From Limnomonas spitsbergensis (taxonomy: Eukaryota; Chlorophyta; Chlorophyceae; Chlamydomonadales), in contig JAYJMM010000102.1 in NCBI GenBank assembly GCA_037349105.1, forward strand, positions 2,170,001 to 2,234,000: a stretch of DNA of 64,000 bases. Reading direction: 5' to 3'. The notes beneath the pieces are model-generated. The model made no database searches. It was not told the DNA's origin and saw only the letters and a program-made list of their open reading frames with translations. The position numbers and the translations under genes were made by a program. Below are positions 25,001 to 36,543 of this stretch, one piece after another (position 1 is the first letter of the stretch; the number at the start of each line of letters is the position of its first letter).

Positions 25001-27675
25001 GGATCTGCTGTGGGTTCTGCTGTGTCATGAGCTGCCAGAGGATCCTCAGCAGGGGGGGGACCCGCTGTGGGTTTTTTTGCATCATTGGTTTCCAGCTCCG
25101 ACTCTGTTTTGCTGCCTGAGGTTGCAGGACTGGGCTGAGCTGCCGACGTTGGGTCGGTCGCAATTGGAAGAACTGTAGTCACGGGTGTGAGAGCTGCCGT
25201 TGGCGCTTGTATGCATGCGCCCACTGCGCAGGTAGCGTTGACGTCGAATGTCGAGGAGGCCTGGCGGTATGCGTCTGATGAATATTGACTACTGGTGACA
25301 GAGACGACCAGAGGGGAATCTAAAAGGTACACGGAAACCTTGGGAATTCAGGTATGGTACAGACGGAAAGGCAATTTTGAAGCTCACAGGGTGAAAACCA
25401 GGGATTATGTTTCGGTGTTCGACTTACATTCAAGCAATGGCTGCATGACATTTGCTCCCAATCATTTTGAAAATTAAACAGGAAATGTTGCAGCGCAAAG
25501 TGATTTTGAAGAGAGCTAGCCTGCCTGGATGAAATGCTCATCAGCCATGACGTACAGGTGCCTGACACTTGCTAGAAATCTAGAAAGACCAGACCTTTTG
25601 TAGATAGAAATACTGAAGAGTCTTACAGGCCCATAGAACAGAGAGACCTCAAGATCTATCCCTGCCTCCATTAACGTATTACCCACCTGCCATTTCGTTG
25701 ATGCACGGCAGGATGAGTGTCGTGCTAAAGGACTTAGCAACTTCGCCTGCCGAACTTACAGCCCTATTTTGACTGTCGTTATTCAGCAGCAGAGGGAGCA
25801 GCAGAGGGAGGGCAGGTCAGTATGGGCAACTAACAAACATCCAGCCCTAAAGACCCAGCTTTGGTAAGGTTATAACAGACGCAGCATCACAGATTGTGAG
25901 GAGGGAACCGCACCCCTTTGCTTACATTGGTTCATCTGCAGGGGCCGGATTTTGAATTTAAATGGCCTGTGCCTTGATGTTTTGGAGGGTTGTGAATCTG
26001 GATCTTCAACAGGCCAGTTACCAGCACAGGTGCCTATATAGCAGGGGCTATATAGCATACAACATAAGGAGACCCAAAGGGGAAGGACTGGAGAATACAG
26101 CCTTAAACACCGCTGATTTCTGATGAGAGATAGCAGATCAGGCCTTGGCACATGTTTGTGCAATATAGCAGTATAAAATCAAAAGAGTTTCCCCAGAATG
26201 ACTTGAGAGCTTAAACCCACCTCCCCTGCCTGCAAAGTTCAAACCAGGGTTCAAACCATGACACGACCAACATACCAGTTGAGAAAGGTCTGATTGGGGA
26301 TGGCCGCGCCCATGACGCCAAATGTAGAGGTTACCAGTGCCTCCCTGTACTGCTGGCCGCCGTAGGAGACCTGACAGAGAGAATTCAAATGTACAAAATC
26401 TGTGATTCCTTCGCGTGCTGGACATGCTGACTCAGCCGTGTTTAGGCCATTGTGCACATGACTATCGACAGCGGAGGTGGCTAGGTGCAGGCGTGGATCT
26501 GAAAGACCAAATTTTGTTTACTGCATCAAATGACTTTCAGTGCTGTTTGCCAAGAATTCTGCCGTGGGAGACAATGGCTGGCATTTCTCACCTGTACTCA
26601 GTCTTCAGCAGAGGGTCTTCAGCATTATGCCATGGTTAAGTTACATACTGTCACTCACTGCACGGCTCTGTCAGCCATGATAGCATAATTTGGCTGAACT
26701 TTTTCCATATCATACTATCGTGCCGTATCCTGCGTCCTTGGTAGGACAATCCGGCTTAACCTGTGCTGTACCGTTCCGTATCGTGCTATCCTGGTGTCAG
26801 CAGCTACAGAGTAAATTTGTGGGATCCTTATGGCGGCGTGCCAGGCATGCAGTACCAAACGTGGCAGCTAAACTCCAATCACCTGTTTACTATCCAGGGG
26901 GGATCGATCCCAGGTTCGTCCCATTAAATTGCGCATTCAGATTTGAATCAGACCATGCACTGACTGGTAGCCGCCTCACATTTATGTTGTATGTGCCACC
27001 TGGGCAAACCACTTGCTTGCCGCTGTTGGTTGTAAGAGGATCACCAGAGGGGGCTGTCAGCTCGATATAAATAAGCCTGGTGCGGGTGTAAGGAATACGC
27101 AGGCATTAGGTGGGATTTCAACAGGATTTAAGTAGGGATGCAGTCATGAATGGCACCCTGTCCACACAGTTTCGAGACAACGCGTGTTTTACAGTATGAT
27201 GTAGATTTGTACATTTGAATGTGAAGAGAAAACAATCCAAGACAAATCACGAGTCAGGCTCCCATTTGCTGGGTATCCTCGTGCATGAAGCATCCTGCTG
27301 ACCGGTGCTGCTGACTGGACTGATTAATGTTTCCCTGACTTCTTGCCCGCGGTGTGTGCAGGCAGGCCCCAAGCAGCCCCGCCACAACGCGCAGCGAGAG
27401 GCAGGCAGGTAAACTTCTCTTACCTCAGCTGCCTCAGTCCACCCTAGGCATTGAGAGAAAAATTGAGCGCAGTCCTTGTACCCTGCTCGTACTCACAGAT
27501 CTGGGATGGGTGTTTTGTGAATGGCGTAGGTTCTACTAGGGTGGCTCAAGCAGCTTGTCGCATGTCGAAAGACGAAGTCGACAGCATGTGCGACGCTACC
27601 GGGAGCGTTTAATGAGCCTAAGAGAAGCAGCAGGCTGAAGGCAGAAGTGGACCCCAGCAGGTGACGAACACACAT
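16583..27675 (-). CDS. DOMON-cytochrome b561 protein, copy A (ferric-chelate reductase 1-like)
   Basis: Sixteen exons, from 5': 27675-27497, 27076-26980, 26370-26276, 25763-25687, 25319-24691, 24021-23782, 23055-22854, 22530-22442, 21376-21278, 20495-20394, 19973-19860, 19076-18979, 18515-18373, 17888-17812, 17536-17363, 16771-16583. They sum to 2,604 bp (867 residues plus TAA) with every phase matching. All introns are GT-AG. An N-terminal signal peptide (MCVRHLLGSTSAFSLLLLL) leads a cysteine-bearing extracellular region, a Thr/Pro-rich stalk, a SEA-like segment, a DOMON domain and a five-helix b561 core with four heme histidines. Proteins of this build move electrons across a membrane, usually from cytosolic ascorbate to an outside acceptor such as ferric iron (family knowledge). 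Substrate and membrane here are inferred. Exon boundaries rest on conservation with copy B at 29213-42196. Confidence 0.85.
16863..16943 (+). repeat. Dispersed repeat, copy 2
   Basis: Second copy of the repeat at 12985-13062. It lies in the last intron of the minus-strand b561 gene copy A. Confidence 0.55.
19032..19610 (-). repeat. Tandem array of partial exon-12 copies in copy A
   Basis: Upstream of the true exon 12, six further copies of its first ~50 bp lie at about 19131-19180, 19221-19268, 19291-19340, 19380-19432, 19464-19512 and 19555-19605, with a mean spacing near 87 bp. Several keep the acceptor-like CAG and the reading frame; the first reads VCTWAGWTLMYGILMPV. The second half of the exon and its donor are absent. 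TTCAAATTCAAA-type AT-rich spacers separate the copies. They may be dead duplications or decoy acceptors. Confidence 0.75.
19860..24021 (-). CDS. Copy A exons 6-11: SEA-like segment and DOMON domain
   Basis: Exon 6 (80 codons) reads VAIVGDPVPGSIVVTTKI, which continues a SEA-like pattern begun in exon 5. Exons 7-11 make the DOMON domain. They include CSPSTLSYACSLRLSDGQ, LHWSL, LHMALESKTSGYVGVGFG, NTMFNSDVVMGWVD (the hallmark DOMON strand), a variable loop, TVTIVCFSRPL and the closing IRGALTLGLSSG. DOMON domains bind heme or sugars (family knowledge). The methionines in DMLHMAL and NTMF are candidate heme ligands (inference). Confidence 0.8.
22012..22063 (-). pseudogene. Fossil of DOMON exon 8 in an intron of copy A
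   Basis: On the + strand this matches the reverse complement of exon 8 (CTGTCCACCCAGCCCAT, then CTGCTGAACATGGAG). It encodes remnants of MFSxDVAMGWV. The rest of the exon is missing, and a 4-bp CACC insertion breaks the frame. Confidence 0.65.
24691..27675 (-). CDS. Copy A exons 1-5: secretion signal, Cys-rich N domain, stalk
   Basis: Exon 1 gives the signal peptide and a short segment (VDFVFRHATSCLSHPSRTY). Exons 2-4 give a compact beta-rich region with VCPGGTYNIN, VSYGGQQYREALVT and LILPCIN. Its place before DOMON-b561 suits a reeler-like domain, but I cannot assign it firmly. Exon 5 (629 bp) carries NATCAVGAC, then about 120 residues rich in Thr, Pro, Ala and Asn with N-glycosylation-type sites. 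It ends in PPPDEVSSWMFNCTLEADF, the start of the SEA-like segment completed by exon 6. The exon 4 acceptor could be TAG|GGC (used here) or an AG 9 bases upstream; both keep the frame. Confidence 0.7.
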
Positions 27676-29212
27676 GGCAGAGGGAGGCAGTGAATATGAG
27701 CTACGTGATTGCAGGTTGTGATTGAAGATGAAATTGGTTGTGTGCTAGCATTGGAATATTGGATATTGGATCACTGCATGCCTTGCCGGAACGAGCCTTT
27801 CGCTCTAGATGCGTTTGGCCCTCGGCAAATCCAAGGCATGCGTCCTCGGGTGGTGACTTCCCGTAATTCCGTCCCACATCGTATTTCTCGGTTGCACAAA
27901 CGTTCAACCTACGCGACAAGGCAGCGAGCAAGCACCATTCGAAGAAGTGAATTCCATGGGCCACACATGCTACTCACGATAAATCCTTTAACTCCTGCGC
28001 AGCTCTTGTGATTTCCCTCGTGCCTCCACTCCTCCAGCAGATTGCCCCAAAAATAAAATAGGAGGCGCTCACCGGGAGGCGCTTCAGTTTTGCCCCCCCT
28101 GGGTTGGCCGTGCCATGATCTTCAAAAGGGGGGGGATGTCCCTCCAGGAGTCCTGTCCAAATCTCTAGGCGAAACCTGTTCAGACTATTGTCCATACATT
28201 TCCGGATTTACGGATTCCAGTTGCTTTTACTTATAGGCAATGATGGGTGCGTCTTGGGGCGCATGCCATCAATGCATGATGCCATCCCATGGGACCGTCC
28301 AAAAAAGCATCACAGCCAAGGGCATATTTGACACGGTTCTTGAATGGTCCCAGGAGACATCACAGCCTAGCTAACGCTAAGCAATGCATTGCCTGGTCCT
28401 ATGCGCGAATTTGTCTGGATACTCTGGAGGGAACAGAACTTCGAAAGACCGTGTTCAACCCAACTCTAACCTCATGTTCCTTGGATGGCCTATCTCGCTC
28501 AGGCAACATCGCCGACCCTTGTACAGTCATAAAAATCAGAAACATTGAGTCCACCATTGATCGTTACTGCTAGCTTCAAGGCTAGCAAGGAACAGATGAC
28601 AGAGACCGAGCACAAGCAAGCATACGTATCATGAAAGGATGGACAGTCTGAAAGCCCTTGGTCCAAGGGTCCTAACGTTTGACACACATCATCACCCCCT
28701 ACATCTCTCACAGTCGCTATGTGTCCCAACATAATGTGGGCGATTCAGAAACAGATCAGAACAACGTTTTAAATGAAAAATACCGGTAATACATTTATTG
28801 CAAACCAGGCCACTGCGCAGGAGACTCTTCACTCACCTCCTAGTATCCTGCTCACCCTACCTGATTCAGTCATTCGTTCTTGGCCCTTTCCCATGCTATC
28901 ATTGTAACAACTCTGAATACCAAGGTGAAGCAGCATGATTAGTCCTAAGAGATATGTAACAATTCCACATGTATTCCCTCCCTCCATATCCAACAAGTCC
29001 TCATTCACAGCATTTTCATTCACCGATATTTACTTTTCCGCTTTTGGCGCAACATAATTGCCTCTAGCTGCACAAGTCACTCCTCTAGCTCCAACCCCGT
29101 GTCTGCGCGGTCAGTCCTGGCTACCCTGATTGAAACCCTCCATTCCCTCCTGGGAAATCAACAGGGCCAATCGCATAGGGCTTGGTTGGTCAAGGGCCAC
29201 TTTGCATTGCCA
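27676..29212. other. Spacer between the two b561 gene copies
   Basis: This must hold the promoter and 5' UTR of copy A (right of 27675) and the 3' UTR of copy B (left of 29213). I see no clear TATA box, no ORF with recognisable content and no mobile element. Confidence 0.45.
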
Positions 29213-32200
29213 TCACCCTGAGATCGGTAACCCATGCATGCGAAGTGAGGCCTGGCTGCCTAGGTTGAAGCCCTCAACACCCTGCTTGTTGCGGCCTGCC
29301 TCCACCTCAAATGTGGCGTCTGCATGTTCATCACCCTTGGCCTTGGGAGCCCAGTTGTGGCGCAGGCCGGTGAGGAGTGCGTCAGCCACAACCACAGCAG
29401 CCATGCAGATTACGACGGGTACCTGCAATTCATTGGTTCCCCATCAGGGGGGAGGAGGCAATCATGAAGGAAAGCTTGGAACCAGGACATCGACGCTTAG
29501 CAGTTCATGAAAGTAGAACACTTGAGGAGTGAACCCTAGCGCTAAGCGGTTCGTGAATGTAGAACACTTAAGGAGTGAACCCTAGCGCAAAGCGTTTTTT
29601 GAATGTATAAGACAGCAGGACTGCGCCCTGGCGCTAGGCGGTTTGTGAAAGTGGAGCACAAGGGAGGACTGTGCCCTGGATGGATTGATTCATGACCCAT
29701 GGCTCGATGAAGTGGATGCAGACAAAAAATCCCCGTCCCGAGGTTTGAACGCTCTGATGCCTGGACACCTTCGCCCCTGAGTTCAGCCCCAGAAACCTGG
29801 ACCTATAATGTCGACCCCCTAGGGTTGCGCACCAGCCACTCAGTGTAGCTGATCTTGTAGGCCAGGGAGCTGTGGGCTAAGTAGATGCCCAGGTAGATGG
29901 TGGTCCAGGCAGACAGAAGTGTGATGCGGCCAGTCCAGTGGTGCATCAGATTCCACACCGGGCGCTTGGGAGTGCCAGGATGGGGACGAACGAAGGCCAG
30001 GAGCACCTGCGGGAGGTGGCGGGCTCGAAAAAGTCAGCAGGGGAAATGAAAATGCCCTATGCCTTGAACACAGTTAAGCATTGATTGTGGATTGTCAAAA
30101 CTCAGTAGGAAGGCAGTTCGTGTAAGCGTAAGCGAGGAAGACATTTAATGTCAGAGCACATCAAGAAGCTTGAAAGACAATCTTGAGTTGGCGCCACCTC
30201 CCCCCTCTCACCTGCATGCCCAGCAGCCCCATGACTATCGTGCCGAGCACCTGGTGCGTCTTGCCGGCCGCACCTCCAGTAAGTTCACCTTTGAATAGAG
30301 GCACACCCGTACACGTGTTCAGGATGAGTCAATGCGGCACTAAGAAGGAAAGAAAGAGCTATGCAGCACTGCTGCAACTGGCCCTATATCTTGGCTGCAC
30401 TGCTGCAACTGGCATGAAAATCAAGGTCCAGTTCGCTTGCAAAAGGGGCAACCCACTGAACCTTGATTTCATGCTTTTCAAAAATGGCCAGAGCCCTTTG
30501 CAGTCTCAAGTGCTATCGGCATTTTGCAGGTGGCGTCGAGCAGGGCATGTGTGCCCTCTGATGCCAAGAGGGCCTCATCAGCTGCCCACGGGTGCCAAAG
30601 GCAGTTTTGCAGGCTCCCTCAATCAGCAGGATAAATTTACGTGATTTTATAAGACAGTGCGGCAATGCTTAATTTGAAGATTGATTTGGGGGTCGCATGG
30701 AAATCTGTCTTTGCCGATTTTTACAGTCATGACGGTCGATATTTTGACGGTGTCACAAATATTTTGCGATTATTTTGCAAACAATTTACTGTTTATGGTG
30801 CAACAATTAACCTACCGGTACCGTCTAACATTACACCTGATTCCCTGTTACGATTGTGCCTTTTTCCAGCATCCTCTTTGGGCTACACCCCAGATTTTAA
30901 CCCAACTTGCTATCTTGGCGCCACACGGTGTACTGCAAAAACCTGATGTCACAGATATCTTGCTTGAACCGCGTCGCGTTTACCGACTCAGCTCGAAATT
31001 GTGACAACTCAGGTGGTAATTCGGTCAGGCAAATCGCTCCCGCTTTCCATTTCTAACCGGCATGCTGACTGAGTTCCAAAATTCAAATCCAGTTTGATAT
31101 CTTGGACCCTCATAGCGGAATAGAAATACTTGAAACGTCACAAACGGCCTGCTGACTGTGTTGCCTGGGCCCTCACCTTGTCCAGCGCCTGGCAGATACT
31201 GCCATGCGATCACAAAGCCGGCAACAAAGACGGCTGTGCCTGACAGCTGCATGGCCACATGGACAATGAACCAGGGCAGCAATCCAAAGACCTTTGAGGG
31301 ATTGGAACCTTGCAGCCACCTACACAAGACCAAAGTGCAGGGGTCGGGGGACAGAGAGGAGGGAGCAAACTATGCTGCGAGCCAGTAGATGCCTTGCAGG
31401 GCCTGTCCAAGCTCTGGGGGCACTCCTAGTCACCACCGTGGGATAGGTGTCATGGCAAAATACGGAGGGACTGTTGCAAATACTGGTATTCATGTTTGCA
31501 TGCAACACCCCTTGTACCAGTGCATCAGTTGAGTTATACTGCCCTACCCTGAATTTCAAGCTTTTCAGGCATTCCAGACTGAAGAAGGCAGCTGGCAAGC
31601 ATGAGACCTACCAACAGTCGGAGACAAACCCAAGTACCACACAGCACCCCAGGGAACGACACACAATCTTGAACACGATAATAAATCTCGACCGCGGGTC
31701 CCTTGGCTTACTTATGGCGAGCGCTGAGGATCCCCATAGGCAGGAGGCCCACCCACGCCACGGTCATGAGGATGCCGTGTATGCGCAGCCATCCTGCCCG
31801 GCTGTACACCTGGTGGGGGGGGCGGAGGTGCACACAAGTTGATATTCAAATTCAAACTGACCGGCATGAGGATGCCGTACACGAGTGTCCATCCTGCACA
31901 GCTGCACATCTGAGGGGGGTGCGCACAAGTTTGAATTCAATTTTGAATTGACCGACATAAGGATGCCATGCACAAACATCAATCCTGCCTGGCTGTACAC
32001 CTGGGGCGCACGAGGGCGTGGCTTCTTTCGCAAGTTCAAATTGAATTCGAATTGAATTCAAAATTGGTATGACGCTGTGCCGATGAGATGGGCAAGAGCT
32101 CTGCATCTGTCACCTTTGTGATGTAACCGTTATAATTAAACTGAGACTTTGAAGTCTGCAACATTATGCCGCACCCTGCATCAACCCATGTTGAACTGTG

Positions 32201-35171
32201 TGCCGGCTACTACGGGCTTAAGCACGTTCAGAAACTTGTTTTATGAGAGAAAACCTCCCGTGCGGCCTGCATCGCCCTTATGATCCCACTGCCTCTCTGC
32301 TGCTCACATCGACCTTGGCAGCAGTCCCTGACGCCAGACCCAGCGTCAGCGCTCCCCTGATGGTGTGTGACACACCAAACTTGGTCACGCCGTTATCAGC
32401 CACGGCATACACCAGCCTTGCCTGTGGGGGCAGGGAAGAGAAGGTAGGGGGGGGGGCTGTTTTATTCATGTAATCATGTTCTACCATACTGGTACTGATA
32501 TATTTAAAACAGTACCTACATGCAAATATTTATGTACAGCTCTGGGGGGGGGGGAGGACTGTCACCTGCTCAGGCAGGAATGGCTGGCTTGATACTCCAG
32601 AGGTGCTTGGAGGCAGGGCGGTAGACAATTATCATGAAGGCCTCAGTGAACAGCTTAGAAGCCAAGCTAACAGGCTTGCGCTCAGGCACATATTGAGTGC
32701 CACTGACGTACAGCTTTCAAACCTGCGTATGAAGTGAAACAAATGCCCTGGCATGGCAAATTGATATCCAAACCTCATGCATGCACTCATCGCAGATTAC
32801 GAGGCTCTCAGAACAACCCACACCCAGGCCTTACCAGTATCTCATAAGTCCATTGCACGCTATTTTGTTTTTTCATAATTGGGCAGCTTACCGGTGCGTC
32901 AGCCGTCAGGGCGCCTGAAACAGATGCCGAGGGGGCTTTCAGTGGGCGAGAGAAGCATACAATCGTGACGGTAGGGGACGTGCTGGTTGCAGCCTGCAAG
33001 CAAAAGTGTGGGGGAGGGAGGGAGGGAGGGGGGGAGGGGTTAGTGCAGAGGTTGCGAAAAGACAATGTCGAAGATTCTTTAGGATCCAGGCAGGAGATTT
33101 TAAAAGCTCGTATGACGCTTGCACAGCATTTCATTTAACCGCAACAGTTGTGATAAATGATGGTGATTTGAATGCCAGTATGCTTGAGACCTGATCCCTA
33201 CTTATTTTAGCGTCCTTCAGCTTCAATCCAGCTATATCAGGGCTTGCGTCCGAGCGGGCCTGATGCAGCAAGCACCTCTGCTTGGGCCACCGGCCACCCT
33301 TTGTTCCCCCATATACGCAGGGCAGGTGGATGGCTGACCAGCAGCATGCACTACTACTTGGGCAACCAACCACCCTTTCTTCCCCGATTTATCCAGGTGG
33401 ATGGCTGACCATCAGCATGCACTACCACTTGGGCAACCGGTCACCCTTTCTTCCCCGATTTATCCAGGTGGATGGTTGACCAGCAGCATGCCAAAGGTGA
33501 CCTTGAACACCCTTCAATGACCCCCATAACTGACCTGCTGTGTGACTGCCTTGAAGGTGGTCCAGGCAGGCCGAGCAACAGTCGCCTCGGTCATGAAATA
33601 ATAGTCTCCGTCTGGGATGTTCCATTCGTCCACCTGTGCATGGGTCAGAAGCTGGCTTAAGGGTCTCAACCCTTGACCCAGCTGGGAGGCTCCATTCAGG
33701 AACATGCACAGGAGGTCTTCTCATTTAGAGATTTATAATTTCGTGATATCCGACGATTTAGATGACACATCAGAGGCATACGGTCCACATTATTGGGTGC
33801 TTACAGGGAAAAGCAGATCCAACAAAGATCTGCAAGGATCCAAAATGGGTGCGCTGGATCCAAGAAGCACAATGCATGAACACATGAGCTGGTTTCCCCC
33901 TCTGCTCACCTTCATCAGACCAGTCCACCAAGCTTACGTAATCATCTTTAATTACTGAAAGGCCTTGAGACCCCTCTATAGAATTTTAACAGTCATTCTA
34001 ATTTATTTTAGGCCTTTCCGTCTGCAAGGCCTATCCAATATCCAGCCACCATGCACTAACCTCTCCCTGCAGAAGTTCCAGATCCGAGTGCTTGCTATCC
34101 ACCCTGCCCATGATCATGGCACGGCTGATCACGATGCTTACTTTGGCGTGCTACAGAAGCAGTCCAGCTACTACATAAAAGCGTATGGCCTAGGTGACCA
34201 TGTGCCAGCAAGACCTGCCACATGTTCTTTGCATTGGGTCCTTGTTGATCTGTTTGTGGTGTTCGTGTGCCGTCTGTTGTTTCTGGTGGTTTGGTTTGGT
34301 CTCTGGTGCCTGTTTCGTTCCACGTTTTCTGGTTTCTCCCCGGTTCGCTCTACCTGGCCCTTTCGCAAAAGGCTGTGGGTGGTTGCGTCAACTTTGTAAC
34401 AAAAACAAATTGAGCCCCCAGCAGTTGGGCCAGCCAAGGGACTCCATCGGCCCTGCAGTGGCCGCCCAGCTGCCTGCTCAAGGTGGCATGGTGCGTGCTA
34501 TATTACTATATTAGAAAGTGGCGCACCATTGCGCGTTGATTGCTGTCCACCCAGCCCATGACCACGTCGCTGCTGAACATGGTGTTGGAGGCCCCAAAGC
34601 CAACACCCACATAGCCTGGACAGGTCGAATTGAAGGCAGGCAGGGGAGGAGGGCTGGGTGATTGCCAATGGACAGGGACGGGGTGAAGGCTTCAAATCCA
34701 ACACCCTCATAGCCTGGACAGGTCGCACTGGAGGTAGGTAGGGGAGGTGAGCTGGGTGATTTAATATGGAGAAGGGAGAGGCCAAGCTAGTGAGCAGAGA
34801 GAGGGAGCTTAAGATTGAATTTCGATCTGTACCTGGGTGATTTAAAATGGGCAAGAGGAGGCTAGGCTAACCAGCAGACTGAGGGCTTCGAGATTGCAAG
34901 GGAGGACCAGGCCTGAATAACCCAAAGCATGATGCAGAGCCTCTCAGACCCTGTGTTCCCACCTGACCAAGCGCAACCCACCTGACGTCTTGCTTTCTAG
35001 GGCCATGTGCAGCATGTTCATGTCAGTCATTCCAGTTACATTGCTGCCGGTACAGCTGTTTGCCGGCATGGTCCCCCCCAGGCTCCAGTGAAGGATGGAC
35101 TGGCCGTCGGACAGACGCAGCGAGCAGGAGTAGCCAAGGGTGGACGGGGAGCAGGTCAGGCTGCGGGGGAA
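29213..35171 (-). CDS. Copy B exons 7-16: DOMON domain and b561 core
   Basis: The DOMON part keeps GYVGVGFGASNTMF and SSDVVMGWVD; exon 7 is four codons shorter than in copy A. The core keeps THQVLG and MHHWTGRITLLSAWTTIYLG, with FHVA of copy A replaced by VHVAMQ but the histidine retained. Exon 15 differs from copy A by only a few bases in 174. The tail after the last helix is seven codons longer. Strong identity in exons against free divergence of introns suggests both copies were under selection until recently (inference). Confidence 0.75.
31765..32004 (-). repeat. Partial exon-12 copies in copy B
   Basis: Two further copies of the first part of exon 12, at 31865-31913 and 31955-32004, lie in the intron upstream of the true exon (31809-31712). 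The frame is kept (VCSCAGWTLVYGILMPV and VYSQAGLMFVHGILMSV), with the same AT-rich spacers as in copy A. The array therefore began before the gene duplicated, then grew in A or shrank in B. Confidence 0.7.
33281..33490 (-). repeat. ~71-bp tandem repeat, three copies, intron of copy B
   Basis: Three copies of CTTGGGCAACC, CACCCTTTCTTCCCC and GTGGATGGCTGACCAGCAGCA in order. A single related unit lies at 21156-21240 in copy A. No coding role is seen. Confidence 0.7.
34090..34133 (-). pseudogene. Weak fossil of DOMON exon 8 in copy B
   Basis: The segment CTTGCTATCCACCCTGCCCA resembles the exon 8 region CTGTCCACCCAGCCCATGA and sits in the same intron as the clearer fossil of copy A (22012-22063). 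It is much more diverged. Confidence 0.4.
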
Positions 35172-35424
35172 CTGGGAGACAGAAGGGCAAGGGGATATGG
35201 TGAGGTGTGAGGAAGGGTAGAGGCGAAAGTACAGAGTGGGAGCTGTGTACTGCTGTGAGACAGGGGGGCAAGGGGAGACAACAAGGGAACAGACATGGGA
35301 GTGGTTTAGATTCAATTTACAGGTTGTGGGACAAATAGATGATTCCCTGCCTCTCAAAGTTGGCAAGAGAGGGCATGCACAAAGGACTGGAAGTTTATCC
35401 TAGCACCGCTAAAATCAACTGCCA

Positions 35425-35492
35425 TCTGCACTCCTGCCATACTGCACTCCTGCCATGCTGCACTCCTGCCATGCTGCACTCCTGCCATGCTG
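35425..35492 (-). repeat. 16-bp repeat (CTGCACTCCTGCCATG), four copies
   Basis: Four near-perfect tandem copies in the intron between exons 6 and 7 of copy B. Confidence 0.8.
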
Positions 35493-35823
35493 GAGTCCTG
35501 GCAACCAAGGGGGCAGAAGTGGTTTTGCTTGTTATGGCTCAATCACAGCCTGCCCACCCAAGGGTTGTTGAGGAGTACAGGGTTCTGCAGTGCCACTCAG
35601 TGGTCGCGAGTGGCACAGCAGAGACCTGTAAACCTCAACAGAGACATGAGTGGGAAGGGTGCATGTACCCTTCTCACTCATGGCCTAGACTGCACATGCA
35701 GAGCAAGAGGAACTTGAGCAAACATGCTGGATGCTCAGAATCTGAAAATGATACCGTATGTCAACGCTTTGAACATGTGCTGAGTTTGAGTGCATGTTTA
35801 TGAGGTGCATGGAGAGATTCAGG

Positions 35824-36093
35824 CCTGTAAATAGCTTGCCTGTAAATAGCTTGCCTGTAAATAGCTTGCCTGTAAATAGCTTGCCTGTAAATAGCTTGCC
35901 TGTAAATAGCTTGCCTGTAAATAGCTTGCCTGTAAATAGCTTGCCTGTAAATAGCTTGCCTGTAAATAGCTTGCCTGTAAATAGCTTGCCTGTAAATAGC
36001 TTGCCTGTAAATAGCTTGCCTGTAAATAGCTTGCCTGTAAATAGCTTGCCTGTAAATAGCTTGCCTGTAAATAGCTTGCCTGTAAATAGCTTG
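35824..36093 (+). repeat. 15-bp perfect minisatellite, 18 copies
   Basis: Eighteen identical copies of CCTGTAAATAGCTTG span 270 bp with no visible mismatch. The unit is a multiple of three, so all frames stay open (PVNSL on +, ASYLQ or GKLFT on -). It lies in the intron between exons 6 and 7 of copy B and is absent from the matching intron of copy A. There are no spacers, so it is not a CRISPR array. A recent expansion is likely. Confidence 0.95.
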
Positions 36094-36543
36094 CAGCTGA
36101 GGGTGAGCGAAAGCTGAGAGTGGCTATGGAAGCAGGGGCATGGAGAGAACTGACGCTGATGGCAAACCCATGATCGTGAAGCTGAGGGGTCGGAAGAGGA
36201 CGGACGTTGAGATGACAAACCTCATGCAGAGCAATAAGCTCCGCAATCCATTCACCAGCAGATTCGAGCACTGCCTCTACCTCATGGCGCTATTTTTCAA
36301 TTCAAAATCGGACAGCCCACATTTTTAAGCAGGACACACGGGCCCAGATTCGAAGCCAACTCCCAGATTCAAAATCCATCTCTTAATTAAGACCCCTGCC
36401 CAGATTCAAAGTGTGCTTGCTGCTCCCATGCCTATCACTATTTTGATGTTTTCAAATTCGAAATTTAGAACCGATTTCTAAAATACACACAAAATGCAGC
36501 TTCAGCAACAACAAAAAACGCTCGGAATTGGAAGTGCACCCAC

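Noticed and set aside
35685..36271. ORFs over the 15-bp minisatellite on both strands, and resemblance to a CRISPR array
   Set aside because: The unit is a multiple of three so every frame is open; repeats are contiguous with no spacers and the host is a eukaryote.
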